The notes beneath the pieces are model-generated. The model made no database searches and was not told where the DNA came from. It saw only the letters and a program-made list of their open reading frames with translations. A stretch of 20,270 nt of DNA from CAIXYX01 sp043806415 (GTDB lineage Archaea > Micrarchaeota > Micrarchaeia > Anstonellales > Anstonellaceae): positions 1-20,270 of the forward strand of contig JAZDHB010000052.1 in NCBI GenBank assembly GCA_043806415.1. The letters run 5' to 3'. Below are positions 1-6,632 of this stretch, piece by piece. The position numbers and the translations under genes were made by a program. Each line of letters starts with the position of its first letter. Position 1 is the first letter of the stretch.

Positions 1-1
1 A

Positions 2-67
2 CTTCACCGCACCGTGGATTCAGCAAAAGTGGAACTGCACCAGCTCAGCCTGCTGGCGTTTGCATGA
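2..67 (+). CDS. C-terminal fragment of an upstream gene (unidentified)
   Basis: Reading from base 2 gives 21 codons followed by TGA at 65-67. The peptide ends VDSAKVELHQLSLLAFA, which looks like a natural amphipathic C-terminus. The rest of the gene lies outside the window, so no product can be named. A strong hairpin begins 11 nt after the stop, consistent with a gene end. Frame 1 is also open to base 252 but would run through both hairpins and reads as low-quality protein, so I prefer frame 2. Confidence 0.3.
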   Translation, partial: LHRTVDSAKVELHQLSLLAFA

Positions 68-77
68 GTCGAGAAAA

Positions 78-132
78 CCGCACCCGAGCCCGCAGGCGAG
101 GGCTCGCCGAAGGCGAGCCCTTCAGGGTGCGG
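78..132. repeat. Nested GC-rich hairpin
   Basis: Outer arms CCGCACCC (78-85) and GGGTGCGG (125-132) are perfectly complementary. They enclose a second perfect hairpin, GGGCTCGCC (100-108) and GGCGAGCCC (112-120), with a GAA loop. No T-tract follows, so it is not a classical terminator. It lies just after the stop of the partial upstream gene and could be a 3'-end RNA structure or a copy of a palindromic repeat. Similar short-loop hairpins recur at 18555-18593 and 20169-20270. Confidence 0.5.
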
Positions 133-178
133 TATTTTATCCTCAATCACCCTATGGCGCCGGAAGGGATAAAATACC
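131..178. repeat. 12-bp perfect inverted repeat
   Basis: GGTATTTTATCC (131-142) and GGATAAAATACC (167-178) are exact reverse complements, with a 24-nt spacer. The left arm shares two bases (131-132) with the outer arm of the preceding hairpin, so the two full structures cannot form at once. The AT-rich arms could be a protein-binding dyad or a promoter element. Function is not established. Confidence 0.45.
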
Positions 179-264
179 CTCACGGAAGTCCACCCTCATC
201 CGCTCTGCATGTCTCCCCATTCGATATATCTCAAGAGCAATCCGACTGTTAGGGAAATGGGCAC

Positions 265-324
265 GGGCCGCTCCCGGACGCGGCCCGCTCGAGAGGGCAC
301 GAGGGGCCGGAACCTCTTTTTTTT
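265..324 (+). terminator. Candidate terminator region before the RPA-like gene
   Basis: A 7-bp stem GGGCCGC (265-271) / GCGGCCC (280-286) is followed by a weaker GAGG (301-304) / CCTC (313-316) stem that runs directly into eight T residues (317-324). In archaea an oligo-T tract alone can terminate transcription. It would end any transcript entering from the left before the RPA-like gene. The rest of 179-388 shows no gene I can support. Confidence 0.4.
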
Positions 325-388
325 GTTTTGCAGGCAAGCGGATTCCCGCCCCCCTAAAGTTCTTATTCATTGCCTGCGTCTCTTGCGC

Positions 389-1423
389 ATGGGCGACCGG
401 GAAGACGTCATCAAGGCCATCGGAGAGGAGGAATATTCCTCGCGCATCGAGGCGAAGCTAGGCGAATACCATCATCTCATCACCAAAGAGGCGGCCGAGC
501 ACCTCCTCAACCTCGAGATGTTCGGCCCCAAGGCGAGGCTCGTGTCCGTCTCGCAGGCGTCCGGCCTCTCCTCCCGATTCATCCTGCGCGGGCGCGTCGC
601 GCGCATCTTCCCGCCCAAGATCGTGCCGCGTCAGGATTCGTCCTCGCGCACCCAGCGCCTGTTCCTCGAGGATTCCACCGGCACGGGCACGGTCGTGCTC
701 TACGACGAGAGCGCGCAGGCGCTCGACCGCTCCATCCTCGCCGGCGATCTGGTGGAGGCGGGCCCCCTGCGTTCGCGCGGCGGGGAATTCTGCATCCTCT
801 CCGGCGGCGGGATCACGCGCGTGCAGAAAGGCAAGCGCGAGAAGCTTGTCCCGCCGGCTCCCGCCTCGCCGGACCGCGCGCCATCCGGCTCCCCCGGCGC
901 CGGTCCGACCGCGCCATCGGCCCCTCCTTCGTCGTTCGGGAATTTCGAAGGCAAGATAAAGGAGTTCTACGGCGATTTCCCGTTCCGGCGGAGCCTGCGC
1001 CTGGACGGCTCGGCGGCTTCCACCTCGCTTATGTCCACGTTTTCAATCGAGGACGGAGGCGAGAGTGTGCGCGTCGTCGTCTGGGACAGCCTCGGCTTTT
1101 CGCGCGTCCTGAAGCCCGGCCTCTTCGTCGAGCTGGAAAACGCCTCGCGCAGGAACGGCGAGTTGCATGTCGGCAGCCAAGGGCGTTTGGTGTTCGAGCC
1201 CCCTTCCTCGGCCGGCCGTCCCGCCATCAGCGCCATCGACGTTTCGCAGGAAAAGGTGATGGTCCACGCCGGCGGGCAGCGCGTGCAATTCCCCAGCCTC
1301 GAGGATGCGTGCCTGCGCCTCGGGGCCGGCCCGGTGCCCGAGGGCATCCATCCCACGACCATACTCGATCTGAAAAAGAACGACTGGATCGGAAAACCCC
1401 TGCCCGAGAGTTGGGAAAAGTAG
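389..1423 (+). CDS. RPA-like OB-fold single-stranded DNA-binding protein
   Basis: Predicted 344-residue protein resembling archaeal replication factor A, which binds single-stranded DNA in replication, repair and recombination. Residues 1-50 form a helical segment (LGEYHHLITKEAAEHLL) typical of the N-terminus of archaeal RPA-like proteins. One OB-fold follows at about residues 55-145 (SRFILRGRVARIF ... TGTGTVVLYD). A Pro/Ala/Ser-rich linker covers about 150-182, and a second OB-fold about 183-275 (SFSIED-like strands, VRVVVWD). The C-terminal 60 residues are unassigned. No CxxC zinc motif is visible. The start at 389 is preferred because upstream codons in the same frame cross the hairpin/T-tract region and are not protein-like. 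A weak TATA-like CTTATTC lies about 24 nt upstream, so the mRNA may be leaderless. The family call is by pattern, not alignment. Confidence 0.75.
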   Translation: MGDREDVIKAIGEEEYSSRIEAKLGEYHHLITKEAAEHLLNLEMFGPKARLVSVSQASGLSSRFILRGRVARIFPPKIVPRQDSSSRTQRLFLEDSTGTGTVVLYDESAQALDRSILAGDLVEAGPLRSRGGEFCILSGGGITRVQKGKREKLVPPAPASPDRAPSGSPGAGPTAPSAPPSSFGNFEGKIKEFYGDFPFRRSLRLDGSAASTSLMSTFSIEDGGESVRVVVWDSLGFSRVLKPGLFVELENASRRNGELHVGSQGRLVFEPPSSAGRPAISAIDVSQEKVMVHAGGQRVQFPSLEDACLRLGAGPVPEGIHPTTILDLKKNDWIGKPLPESWEK

Positions 1424-1499
1424 GGTGGGCGGCCTTGCTTACCTTCCCCTCATTCGCCCCACCCTTTGCTTACCTGCCAATCACTCGCCCAACCTAAAG

Positions 1500-1508
1500 T
1501 AATATAAT
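1500..1508 (+). promoter_or_regulatory. TATA-like box of the lipoprotein gene
   Basis: TAATATAAT stands out in GC-rich DNA, 50 nt before the ATG at 1558. A start site about 25 nt downstream leaves a short leader containing GGGGTGGG (1547-1554), a purine-rich ribosome binding site just before the ATG. Confidence 0.5.
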
Positions 1509-1557
1509 CCTCCGACACCTGCAAAAGCCAGCGAGGGGAAACGAGCGGGGTGGGAAA

Positions 1558-2427
1558 ATGAAAAATCATCTTGTTGTCGCGGCTGTCATCTTCTTCCTGC
1601 TTCTGGCCGGTTGCGTCAAAATACCCGGAGTTCCAGCCAACTCGCAGTTCAGCAATATCTCAACGTCCGGCCCGAATGGCACGTCGCCCGCCGACAATTC
1701 CACCTTCATCCAAACCCCGAACATAAGCGGCGGGACGCTGTCCATCACGCCGCAAGAACTGCCCGCTTGGGTGTCGGACGAATACGGTTCCGCGGACCTC
1801 TTGCCCATGATCGGCGGCGGCGCACCGCCCTATTCGTGCAGCCTTTCCGCCGGCTCGTCCCTTCCCGAAGGCCTGACCCTTTCGCCCGACTGCTCGATTT
1901 GGGGCATGCACTCCCTGCCCCCGAACACCCCGCAGGAGATTTCCCCGCCATTCACGGTCGAGGTGTCGGATTCGTCCCAGCCGCCCCTCAGTGGCACCCT
2001 CCCGCTCACCGTAAGCACGGTGGAGGCTCCGCCCTATCCCATCGTGTCGAGCGCCTCCTGCGCGATCCAGTCTCCCTGCACGGCAATCATCGCCGAAGCC
2101 AATGGCGGCACGCCGCCCTATCATTTCAGCCTCGGCACCATGGCAGACGGCGCGCCGCCTCCGGGAGTCAGCCTCGGCCTGGATGGGAAGCTCTCCGGCA
2201 TCCCCGCGGCCGGCGGGACCTATGAGTTCAGCGTGTGCGTGGCCGATTCCGTGGGCCAGTCTTCCTGCCGTCCCGCCACGGTCTTTGTCCAGAATTATCC
2301 CGAGTGCTATTATCCCGAGCTGGGAGATGAAGAGAAGTTCCCCGGCGAGCCCCGTTGCTGCCAGCACCATTCCTGGTGCAACGGACCGGGCAGCTGCTGC
2401 AACGAAGAATACGAATGCCAGTGCTGA
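1558..2427 (+). CDS. Secreted lipoprotein with Ig-like (He_PIG-type) domains and a Cys-rich tail
   Basis: Predicted 289-residue surface lipoprotein. It has a lipoprotein signal peptide: basic N-terminus (MKNH), hydrophobic core VVAAVIFFLL and lipobox LAGC with the lipidated Cys at 19. A Ser/Thr/Asn-rich linker follows. Two repeats with GGG/TPPYxxSL, LPEGLTLSPD/PPGVSLGLDG and a GTYEFSVCVADS-like strand (about 54-156 and 160-245) resemble putative Ig domains of the He_PIG type. The last 44 residues hold eight cysteines (250, 267, 268, 274, 280, 281, 287, 289), likely a disulfide-stabilised mini-domain. It is probably anchored outside the membrane; the ligand is unknown. The gene stands alone, with a good ribosome binding site upstream and a hairpin/T-tract terminator after the stop. 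Confidence 0.8.
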   Translation: MKNHLVVAAVIFFLLLAGCVKIPGVPANSQFSNISTSGPNGTSPADNSTFIQTPNISGGTLSITPQELPAWVSDEYGSADLLPMIGGGAPPYSCSLSAGSSLPEGLTLSPDCSIWGMHSLPPNTPQEISPPFTVEVSDSSQPPLSGTLPLTVSTVEAPPYPIVSSASCAIQSPCTAIIAEANGGTPPYHFSLGTMADGAPPPGVSLGLDGKLSGIPAAGGTYEFSVCVADSVGQSSCRPATVFVQNYPECYYPELGDEEKFPGEPRCCQHHSWCNGPGSCCNEEYECQC

Positions 2428-2456
2428 AAAAATCAGATGAAGAATCATGAAGCGAC

Positions 2457-2490
2457 GGGCGATTCGCCCTAATCTTTTATTTTTTTCAAT
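2457..2490 (+). terminator. Terminator of the lipoprotein gene
   Basis: GGGCG (2457-2461) pairs with CGCCC (2465-2469) across an ATT loop and is followed by a T-rich run (TCTTTTATTTTTTT). It begins 30 nt after the lipoprotein stop and overlaps the stop codon of the convergent dephospho-CoA kinase gene. Confidence 0.6.
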
Positions 2491-2972
2491 AATTCTTTTG
2501 CCTTCTTTTTCATCTTCCCGTCTATTTCGACGACGACCACGCCCTCGCCGGGCTGGCCGTATAAAAGCAGGCTTCCTTCCCAGGCTCCGGCCATCGCCAC
2601 GAGGCTGGCCAAATCGTCCTCTCCCTCGATGCGGACCCATCCTTTGCCCGCCGCAAGAGCTTGGATGACCTTAGCCTCCATGTCCATGCTGATTGAGCCG
2701 GCCGGATTCTTGGCATAGGTGAGCGGGCCGGCATGTGCCGCCCCCTCGATCTTATCCAAACTCCCTTGCGGAATCGGCTTGCGCCGGGTCGCTCCGTCAT
2801 AGACGCCGATGTCCGGGCGGATGCCCTGCGCCAGAAGATTGAGGATGGTCTGGTCGCCCACGGCGATGAGCGCGCCTCGCCTCCGCGAAATAGCTGGCAG
2901 TGCCTCGTCGAATCCCATCAGGGGGCCGAAGGGCTTTGAGAGCTGGCGGCGGATTTCATCACTCATAGGCAT
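2469..2972 (-). CDS. GTP-dependent dephospho-CoA kinase (DUF359 family)
   Basis: Predicted 167-residue cytoplasmic enzyme for the last step of archaeal CoA synthesis, phosphorylating dephospho-CoA with GTP. This archaeal family is unrelated to bacterial CoaE. Conserved blocks are visible in order: GD (39-40) then a nucleotide-site helix NLL, PDIGVYDG (53-60), NPAG (89-92), GEDDLASL (117-124; usually GEEDL) and YGQPGEGVVVV (138-148). It ends in a Lys-rich helix. Length is normal for the family. Start is the ATG at 2972; the ATG two codons later is equally possible. It lies downstream of, and probably with, the TPR-like gene on the same strand (26-nt gap), and converges on the lipoprotein gene. 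Confidence 0.85.
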   Translation of the reverse strand: MPMSDEIRRQLSKPFGPLMGFDEALPAISRRRGALIAVGDQTILNLLAQGIRPDIGVYDGATRRKPIPQGSLDKIEGAAHAGPLTYAKNPAGSISMDMEAKVIQALAAGKGWVRIEGEDDLASLVAMAGAWEGSLLLYGQPGEGVVVVEIDGKMKKKAKELLKKIKD

Positions 2973-2997
2973 AGGCCTGTCCTCGCTCCCAATCGTT

Positions 2998-3435
2998 TTA
3001 AGCCTCCGCTTTCCGCCGGGTCATGGCGGTTCTCCCGCGCCCGAACGAGCGGCAAAGGATGTCCCGGAACTCGGTGGCCTCCTTCTCCACTTCCACAAGG
3101 TGCGCCGAGCGCGCCGCCGAGATGGTGTTGCCGTACTCCTCGATCGCGTCATATGTCCTTGCGTTCACTTCGAGCTTTTCGGCTTTTTCCATCATGATCC
3201 GGGCGGCCCGGTCCACCTGCCCTCTTTCGAGGGCCATGGAAATGGCCTTGTCGTACGCTTCTAGGCTCTTGTCCAGATGGCCGGCCGGGTACGCGCGATG
3301 GGCGAGTTCGAGGTAGTTCTTGATCGCTTTTTTTCCTTTTCCGGCCCCGGACGCTTTTTGCGCCTCGAATTCGAGTCGCTCGAGGCGGGCGTTTGTTTTT
3401 TGGTTGGCTCTCGCAGTTGTGGTAATCATAGTCAT
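2998..3435 (-). CDS. TPR-like helical repeat protein (unknown role)
   Basis: Predicted 145-residue soluble, all-helical protein. After a charged N-terminal helix it contains two or three TPR-like units (KAIKNYLELAHRAYPAG; HLDKSLEAYDKAISMALERG; DAIEEYGNTISAARSA) with the expected small and aromatic spacing. It ends in a basic tail. I do not recognise a specific family; a scaffold role is an inference. Start at 3435 is chosen because GGAGAGG lies 8 nt before this ATG; ATG at 3429 is an alternative. The longer open frame up to 3495 crosses the promoter and is not protein-like. It is divergent from the histone gene and probably cotranscribed with the dephospho-CoA kinase gene. Confidence 0.65.
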   Translation of the reverse strand: MTMITTTARANQKTNARLERLEFEAQKASGAGKGKKAIKNYLELAHRAYPAGHLDKSLEAYDKAISMALERGQVDRAARIMMEKAEKLEVNARTYDAIEEYGNTISAARSAHLVEVEKEATEFRDILCRSFGRGRTAMTRRKAEA

Positions 3436-3458
3436 CACATCATCCTCTCCTTTCCCAC

Positions 3459-3520
3459 ATATTATAGCACTCTGCAATATTAAAAGTCTGCCCATGAAAC
3501 AAAATAAAGCCTAATAAACC
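3459..3520. promoter_or_regulatory. Divergent promoter region, TPR-like gene and histone
   Basis: This AT-rich strip separates two divergent genes. On the minus strand it offers CTATAATAT (3459-3467) and TTTTAATATT (about 3476-3485) as TATA candidates for the TPR-like gene. On the plus strand it offers CTAATAAACC (3511-3520) for the histone gene. Which box is used is not decidable by eye. Confidence 0.5.
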
Positions 3521-3550
3521 TCCTTTTCCCATAAACAGACTGGTGATATC

Positions 3551-3766
3551 TTGATTCTGCCAAAAGCGCCCGTCGAACGCCTCATCCGAAAATCCGGGGG
3601 CGAGCGCGTCTCGGAGGATGCCTCGCAGGAATTGACCGAAGTGCTTGAGAAAATCGGTTTGCAAATCGCGGAGAAAGCCAACAAGCTCTCGCACCATGCG
3701 GGGCGAAAGACCGTGGTGGCCGAGGACATCCGGCTCGCGGCCGAGCAATGGGTGGAGCAGAGATAA
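3551..3766 (+). CDS. Archaeal histone
   Basis: Predicted 71-residue DNA-packaging protein with a single histone fold, expected to form dimers and longer assemblies that wrap DNA. The start LPKAPVERLIRKSG, the central helix (SEDASQELTEVLEKIGLQIA) and the loop/C-terminal block HAGRKTVVAEDIRLA match the canonical archaeal histone pattern, including the RK-T loop and the E-D-I-R-L segment. The start is TTG at 3551, preceded by GGTGAT (3542-3547); no ATG or GTG is available in frame. A short tail (AEQWVEQR) extends a few residues past typical ends. It converges on the NFACT gene with only 13 nt between stops. Confidence 0.95.
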   Translation: MILPKAPVERLIRKSGGERVSEDASQELTEVLEKIGLQIAEKANKLSHHAGRKTVVAEDIRLAAEQWVEQR

Positions 3767-3779
3767 GGAGAAGAAGCCC

Positions 3780-4946
3780 TTATGCGGGCTCGAATTCCAG
3801 CTCCAATTTTTTCTCTCCCTTCTTTTTCGTCTCTTCGATCTTTTCTTCCATCCGGCCGAGGTTGTCTTTCATCCACGCGCTTCTCTTCGTCATCTGCGCG
3901 ATCTCCTCGTCGATCCGTTTGAGCGCCTCTTCCTGCTCGTTCATCCTCTTTTTCAGGCGCACGAGCGCCGGATCCTCGGGCGCCGCCTCCTTGCGCTCCC
4001 GGGCATTGGAGAAATAAGCCTCCAGGGCTTCGGACCATGAAGCGAATTCCTGCGCTTTGATCTCCGCTCCACCCATGTCCATTTTCGCCATGGGCACGAG
4101 GGACACTTCGAGCGCCGTGCGCTTCCCGTTCTCATCCCTCCAATAGACCCTGGGCGAGACGTTCTGCGCCATCTGCTGCAGCGTCCGGACGAGATGCGCC
4201 CCGTCCTGCGCGCTCACCTGCGCGATTTTCGCCCTCCCATCCAGCCCGAGCCGCTCGATCGCCTCTTTCGTGTACGTCCGCCCCATCGGCCAGCGCGCGA
4301 GCGCGGATTCGAGCGGGAGCGACTTCTTGGGGGAGTCGGCGAGCGCTTCCCAGTCCTTTTCCTGCGGCACGATGCCGATCCCGCCTGCATTCTCCGGAAA
4401 CTGGTAGAATTCGAGGGATTTTTTCCGGACGTTGGTGTCTGGTTTCGGGCTTTCCTTCCAGTTCCCATCCTTTTTTCCATCCGTTCTCCGGCCCTTTCCC
4501 CCGTTTCCATCCATCTCTCGCATCTTCGTTTCCCCTTTTTCCTCGATGCGGCGCAGGGCGCGCACGATCTTCCCGTCCGGGGCGAGCAGCACTACGTTGC
4601 CTTTGCCGAACTGCTCGAGCACCAGTTTCACTCCGTCATCGAATTCCATCACGTAAATCCGGTCGTTCTTGTACGGCGAGAAGACGTGCAGGCGCTTCCC
4701 CTCCAGATGCTTGCGCAAGAGCATGGCGAACGCGCCCGGCTCCACCGGCCCGGCCGGCGGCGAGCGCGCCAGGTAGAAAAACGCCCCGGCCCCGACCATC
4801 AGCGACTCCTTGCCGATGTCGATGCGCAGCATGTCCTCCTCCGGCTGGTAGATCTTGCGCACGTGCCGGCCCTCCAGAAGCGGCCCTGCTTCTTTTAGCA
4901 CGAGCGAATACTCCCAGTTGCTCATGGTCCGTGCGATGTCTGGCAT
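3780..4946 (-). CDS. NFACT/RqcH-type ribosome quality-control factor lacking NFACT-R
   Basis: Predicted 388-residue homologue of RqcH/Rqc2/NEMF, which binds split large ribosomal subunits carrying stalled peptidyl-tRNA. The NFACT-N domain (about 8-200) includes KIYQPEEDMLRIDIG and the conserved Asp-Arg pair (D95-R96, in KNDRIYVMEF) needed for C-terminal tailing in characterised homologues. A low-complexity Lys/Gly insert covers about 137-172. A helix-hairpin-helix-like region (YTKEAIERLGLDGRAKIAQV) precedes a coiled coil at about 325-385. The protein then stops; family members usually continue about 200 residues with a second helix and NFACT-R. Start at 4946 is supported by a TATA box (4968-4977) about 26 nt upstream; ATG 4925 is the alternative. 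There is no room for the missing domain before the convergent histone gene. Confidence 0.88.
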   Translation of the reverse strand: MPDIARTMSNWEYSLVLKEAGPLLEGRHVRKIYQPEEDMLRIDIGKESLMVGAGAFFYLARSPPAGPVEPGAFAMLLRKHLEGKRLHVFSPYKNDRIYVMEFDDGVKLVLEQFGKGNVVLLAPDGKIVRALRRIEEKGETKMREMDGNGGKGRRTDGKKDGNWKESPKPDTNVRKKSLEFYQFPENAGGIGIVPQEKDWEALADSPKKSLPLESALARWPMGRTYTKEAIERLGLDGRAKIAQVSAQDGAHLVRTLQQMAQNVSPRVYWRDENGKRTALEVSLVPMAKMDMGGAEIKAQEFASWSEALEAYFSNARERKEAAPEDPALVRLKKRMNEQEEALKRIDEEIAQMTKRSAWMKDNLGRMEEKIEETKKKGEKKLELEFEPA

Positions 4947-4967
4947 AATCCTATTTTCGATGGGGCG

Positions 4968-4977
4968 GTTTATAATC
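4968..4977 (-). promoter_or_regulatory. TATA box of the NFACT gene
   Basis: GATTATAAAC on the minus strand is centred about 26 nt before the ATG at 4946, the distance expected for an archaeal leaderless transcript. This decides against the longer N-terminal extension to 5132. The remaining bases from here to 5134 contain no gene I can support. Confidence 0.6.
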
Positions 4978-5126
4978 AAGCATCCGCTCGCGAGTTGTTC
5001 TTGTCTCCGGGCGCTGTCCGGTTTTTCGCGTCCCGGGCTTCCGGTCTTGTTCCCGTATCCGCGATCCGATTTGCCGGCGATTCCCCCATCCATCCGGACG
5101 GCCCTATCTCCCGACGTTCTGTGTAT

Positions 5127-5134
5127 TCCCAATC
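5127..5134. repeat. Left copy of 8-bp target-site duplication
   Basis: TCCCAATC directly abuts the left end of the insertion sequence and is repeated exactly at 6568-6575. Eight base pairs is the duplication size typical of IS66-family elements. Confidence 0.93.
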
Positions 5135-5155
5135 GTAAGCCCTTAAAATTCTGCC
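5135..5155 (+). repeat. Left terminal inverted repeat of the IS66-type element
   Basis: The first 21 bases match the complement of 6547-6567 at 16 of 21 positions by hand comparison. The shared pattern is GTAAGC.CT.AAA.TT.T.CC. The GTAAGC start is characteristic of IS66 ends. Confidence 0.88.
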
Positions 5156-5203
5156 GGTAGCGTCATAAATTTTTCCATCGTCAGATATCATAGGCGACCA
5201 AAG

Positions 5204-6559
5204 ATGAAAATCACGACCCTTGAGCAGGCCGTGGAAGTCATCTTGCAGCAGCAGGAGCAAATCAAGCGGCAGCAAGATGAAATCCGGCAACTGAGAAAAG
5301 AGGTTGAGCGGCTGTCCGCTCAACTGCGCAAATACCACAATGAGAATACTCCTTCCGGCAGCCTGCCGCCGTATCTGAAGGATGAGATTATGCCTGAATC
5401 GAAAGAAAGGAAGCCGTCTGATCAGGAGAAAACATCATCCAACCAGAGGAACGGCAGGCCGAAGCCGGTGAGGGAAGAAACGCACACGCTGGATGCCTGC
5501 CCCAACTGTGATTCGCCCCTCCAACGGCAGGAAAAAACAGAGAGGCGGGTCATCATCCATCTCATCCTGCCAAAGGCGGAAGCAGTGGGGCATGGACGGC
5601 CCCACTACCACTGCCCAAATTGCGGCATGGATTTCGTGGCTGAAATCCCGGATGCCCTTCCCAACTCAAAATACGGCCTTGAACTCTCCCTATTTGTATT
5701 GTCCCTCTCGGTGCTGGGGCTGACACAGGGGAAGATAACGGAACAGTTGAGTATGTTTGGTTTGAGAATCTGCCCCTCTTCCGTCAACAACATCATCCAT
5801 CGGATAGAGAGATACATGGGAGAGAAACGATACCAGAAATTGAGGGAGGAAATCCGCCAATCCGCCCATGCCGGCATGGATGAGACTTCCCATCGCCACA
5901 GGGGAGAGAATTGGCAGATGCTGGCGGCCACCACGGCCAAAACAGCCTTCTACAAATTCATGAGCAGCCGACGCTACGGCCTCATCCGACGCCTGCCAAT
6001 GCCAAAAGAATCCATCAGCTGCGACGGCTACCGCGCCTATGACCGCTGCGGCCTGCAGTTGCAGCGCTGCTGGGCCCATGCGCTGCGCAGGGCGCGGCAA
6101 CCTCCCTATTATTTCCAGAGTGATAGGGAGAAACGGCGTTATGTCGGGTTTGTGAAAAGACTTGGCAAGCTGTATCATCAGGCCAAAAACCAGAAGCGCC
6201 GCAGCGCCGAATTGCAGGTGAAGTATGACAAGAAACTCAAGGCCCTTCTGATGCCCTATGCACATAATGAGGAGAAGAACATTCGGAGGGTGGTCAATTA
6301 CCTGTTGCGCTATGAGGGTGACTGGTTCCTCTTCCTCAGCCGCAAGGGCATTGAGCCCACCAACAACCGGACAGAGAGGGCCATCCGGCCTATGGTAATC
6401 CAACGCAAGGTGAAACAGCATACTTGGAGTTCGGCTGGTCGGCATGGACTGGAGAAAACCCAGTCCATTTACCAGACCTGCCGGCTAAATGGCGAGAATT
6501 TCGTCGATATTATTCGTCACGACGTAGAGTTGAACTTGCACGAGATGGGAAAAATTTGA
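5204..6559 (+). CDS. tnpC: IS66-family transposase
   Basis: Predicted 451-residue DDE transposase. An N-terminal coiled coil (7-45, heptad-like QQQEQIKRQQDEIRQL) precedes a zinc-binding module with CPNC (99-102) and CPNC (137-140). The helix-turn-helix-like stretch KITEQLSMFGLRICPSSV is at about 177-193. The catalytic core shows GMDETSH (D226), CDGYRAYD (D274), the CWAHALRR block (289-296) and TNNRTERAIRP (386-396) with the probable catalytic Glu at 391. Length and motif order fit a full-length IS66 transposase. The stop lies inside the right inverted repeat. No strong ribosome binding site is visible before the ATG. Its base composition looks less GC-rich than its neighbours, consistent with transfer. 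Confidence 0.96.
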   Translation: MKITTLEQAVEVILQQQEQIKRQQDEIRQLRKEVERLSAQLRKYHNENTPSGSLPPYLKDEIMPESKERKPSDQEKTSSNQRNGRPKPVREETHTLDACPNCDSPLQRQEKTERRVIIHLILPKAEAVGHGRPHYHCPNCGMDFVAEIPDALPNSKYGLELSLFVLSLSVLGLTQGKITEQLSMFGLRICPSSVNNIIHRIERYMGEKRYQKLREEIRQSAHAGMDETSHRHRGENWQMLAATTAKTAFYKFMSSRRYGLIRRLPMPKESISCDGYRAYDRCGLQLQRCWAHALRRARQPPYYFQSDREKRRYVGFVKRLGKLYHQAKNQKRRSAELQVKYDKKLKALLMPYAHNEEKNIRRVVNYLLRYEGDWFLFLSRKGIEPTNNRTERAIRPMVIQRKVKQHTWSSAGRHGLEKTQSIYQTCRLNGENFVDIIRHDVELNLHEMGKI

Positions 6560-6567
6560 GCGCTTAC
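6547..6567 (-). repeat. Right terminal inverted repeat of the IS66-type element
   Basis: Inverted partner of 5135-5155, read inward on the minus strand from GTAAGC at 6567. It overlaps the last codons and stop of the transposase gene. Confidence 0.88.
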
Positions 6568-6575
6568 TCCCAATC
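6568..6575. repeat. Right copy of 8-bp target-site duplication
   Basis: TCCCAATC immediately follows the right inverted repeat and is identical to 5127-5134. Confidence 0.93.
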
Positions 6576-6632
6576 CCCTGTCTTTTTATTCTCCCCGCGA
6601 GTTCTTGCATTGGCGATTTTATCGAAGCGGGC

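Larger units (their letters stand above)
5135..6567 (+). mobile_element. Complete IS66-family insertion sequence, 1433 bp
   Basis: The element is bounded by imperfect terminal inverted repeats that begin with GTAAGC and by a perfect 8-bp target duplication. It carries one long gene, an IS66 transposase; the accessory tnpA and tnpB genes of classical IS66 are absent, as in short single-gene relatives. It looks intact, so it is either active or a recent arrival. It inserted in the divergent upstream region between the NFACT gene (minus) and the antiporter gene (plus). Removing the element and one target copy leaves about 245 bp between those two starts. Confidence 0.93.

Noticed and set aside
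64..252. Open frame through the left hairpins
   Set aside because: It would place both perfect inverted repeats in coding sequence and reads as unlikely protein. Frame 2 gives a better gene end at 67.
1660..2640. 326-codon minus-strand frame across the lipoprotein and kinase genes
   Set aside because: It runs antisense to one well-supported gene and out of frame in another, and its composition is Arg/Gly-rich noise.
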